Shown piece by piece: positions 14,684 through 15,122 of a stretch of 15,122 nt of DNA; positions within the stretch are counted from its first letter, which is position 1; the number at the start of each line of letters is the position of its first letter. The position numbers and the translations under genes were made by a program. The DNA is from CAKUFA01 sp963656345. Lineage in GTDB: Bacteria > Bacillota > Clostridia > Christensenellales > Aristaeellaceae. The notes under the pieces are model-generated. The model saw nothing but the letters and a program-made list of their open reading frames with translations. It was not told the DNA's origin and did no database searches. The DNA is taken from NCBI GenBank assembly GCA_963656345.1, contig CAVKHY010000060.1, positions 1-15,122 on the forward strand. Reading direction: 5' to 3'.

Positions 14684-15122
14684 TTAGGCAGACGTGGTGG
14701 TGTGTTCCTCCTTCGCCGCTTTGTCTTTTGCTTGCGGTGCATTTTCGGACTCTTCCAGTGCATCCACCCGATTGCGGATATTCAGCATCCGCTCATCCAG
14801 GCGGCAAATATCCTCCGCCGTGCGCTGCAATTCATCGGAAATATCCGCAGGAATATCGGTAATGCCCTTATACCGCAGATGATGCTCCAAGGTGGCCCAG
14901 AAATCCATGGCAATGGTGCGAATCTGCACCTCCACCGGCACGAAGATTTTCCCTTCCTGCAGGAAGACGGGAATCTCAATCACAATGTGCAGGCTGCGGT
15001 AGCCATTGGGTTTGGGCTGCTTAATATAGTCCCGCCACTTCACCACCCGCACATCATCCTGCTTGACTAGCAAGTCTGCAATGGTGTAAATATCATCAAT
15101 GTAGGAACAGATGACCCGAATC
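14684..15122 (-). CDS. Small alarmone synthetase, RelA/SpoT-domain GTP pyrophosphokinase (N-terminus outside window)
   Basis: The last 146 residues are visible; the frame is open at the right edge. The RelA/SpoT synthetase core is plain: CSYIDDIYTIADLL at the edge, then RDYIKQPKPNGYRSLH, VPVEVQIRT and AMDFWATLEHHLRYK. There is no HD hydrolase, TGS or ACT domain after it, only a helical tail ending in an Ala/Lys/Glu/Thr-rich stretch. This matches the stand-alone RelQ/YjbM-type synthetases, which make (p)ppGpp from ATP and GDP/GTP as tetramers. The stop is at 14684. It precedes glyA on the same strand, but glyA has its own promoter, so they need not be co-transcribed. RelP versus RelQ cannot be settled without the N-terminus. 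Confidence 0.92.
   Translation of the reverse strand, partial: IRVICSYIDDIYTIADLLVKQDDVRVVKWRDYIKQPKPNGYRSLHIVIEIPVFLQEGKIFVPVEVQIRTIAMDFWATLEHHLRYKGITDIPADISDELQRTAEDICRLDERMLNIRNRVDALEESENAPQAKDKAAKEEHTTTSA

Overview
The window reads as ordinary bacterial chromosome from a Firmicute, most likely a Clostridia-class (Oscillospiraceae-like) gut or anaerobic organism. Support for this is indirect: AGGAGG-type ribosome binding sites, TTGACA/TATAAT-type promoters, a Pol I whose proofreading domain has lost its catalytic acidic residues, a YitT/DUF2179 membrane protein, a small RelQ-like alarmone synthetase, and a visibly GC-rich composition. Genus cannot be read from the sequence. No mobile element, CRISPR array, rRNA or tRNA was seen.

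Layout. (1) 1-751, minus: YitT-family membrane protein, cut by the window edge. (2) 900-4468, minus: a compact L-rhamnose operon rhaB-rhaA-rhaD, from a promoter near 4513-4541 to a strong terminator at 856-885. It converts L-rhamnose's isomer rhamnulose to rhamnulose-1-phosphate and then to DHAP plus L-lactaldehyde. (3) 4694-5326, plus: an RpiB/LacA-type sugar-phosphate isomerase homologue, divergent from rhaB across a 225-bp promoter region with several short palindromes. (4) 5384-11827, minus: a five-gene run in the order phosphodiester-glycosidase-like secreted protein, Lgt-like membrane protein, murA, J-domain/TPR protein, polA. It ends at a 15-bp-stem terminator shared with the isomerase gene; another terminator-like hairpin lies just before polA. 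(5) 11986-12980, minus: a membrane-anchored solute-binding-protein-like gene and a Dabb-domain gene, forming a two-gene operon. (6) 12981-13316: a non-coding stretch with the glyA terminator, three hairpins, a possible promoter and two tandem terminators, suggesting a small RNA of about 135 nt. (7) 13317-14552, minus: glyA with its own near-consensus promoter. (8) 14684-15122, minus: the C-terminal part of a RelA/SpoT-domain small alarmone synthetase.

The well-understood genes have the expected active-site residues. The points worth a second look are the RpiB-like protein tied to rhamnose use but with altered active-site residues, the Lgt-like protein lacking several Lgt active-site residues, the SBP-like protein anchored by one helix, the terminator upstream of polA, and the possible small RNA downstream of glyA.
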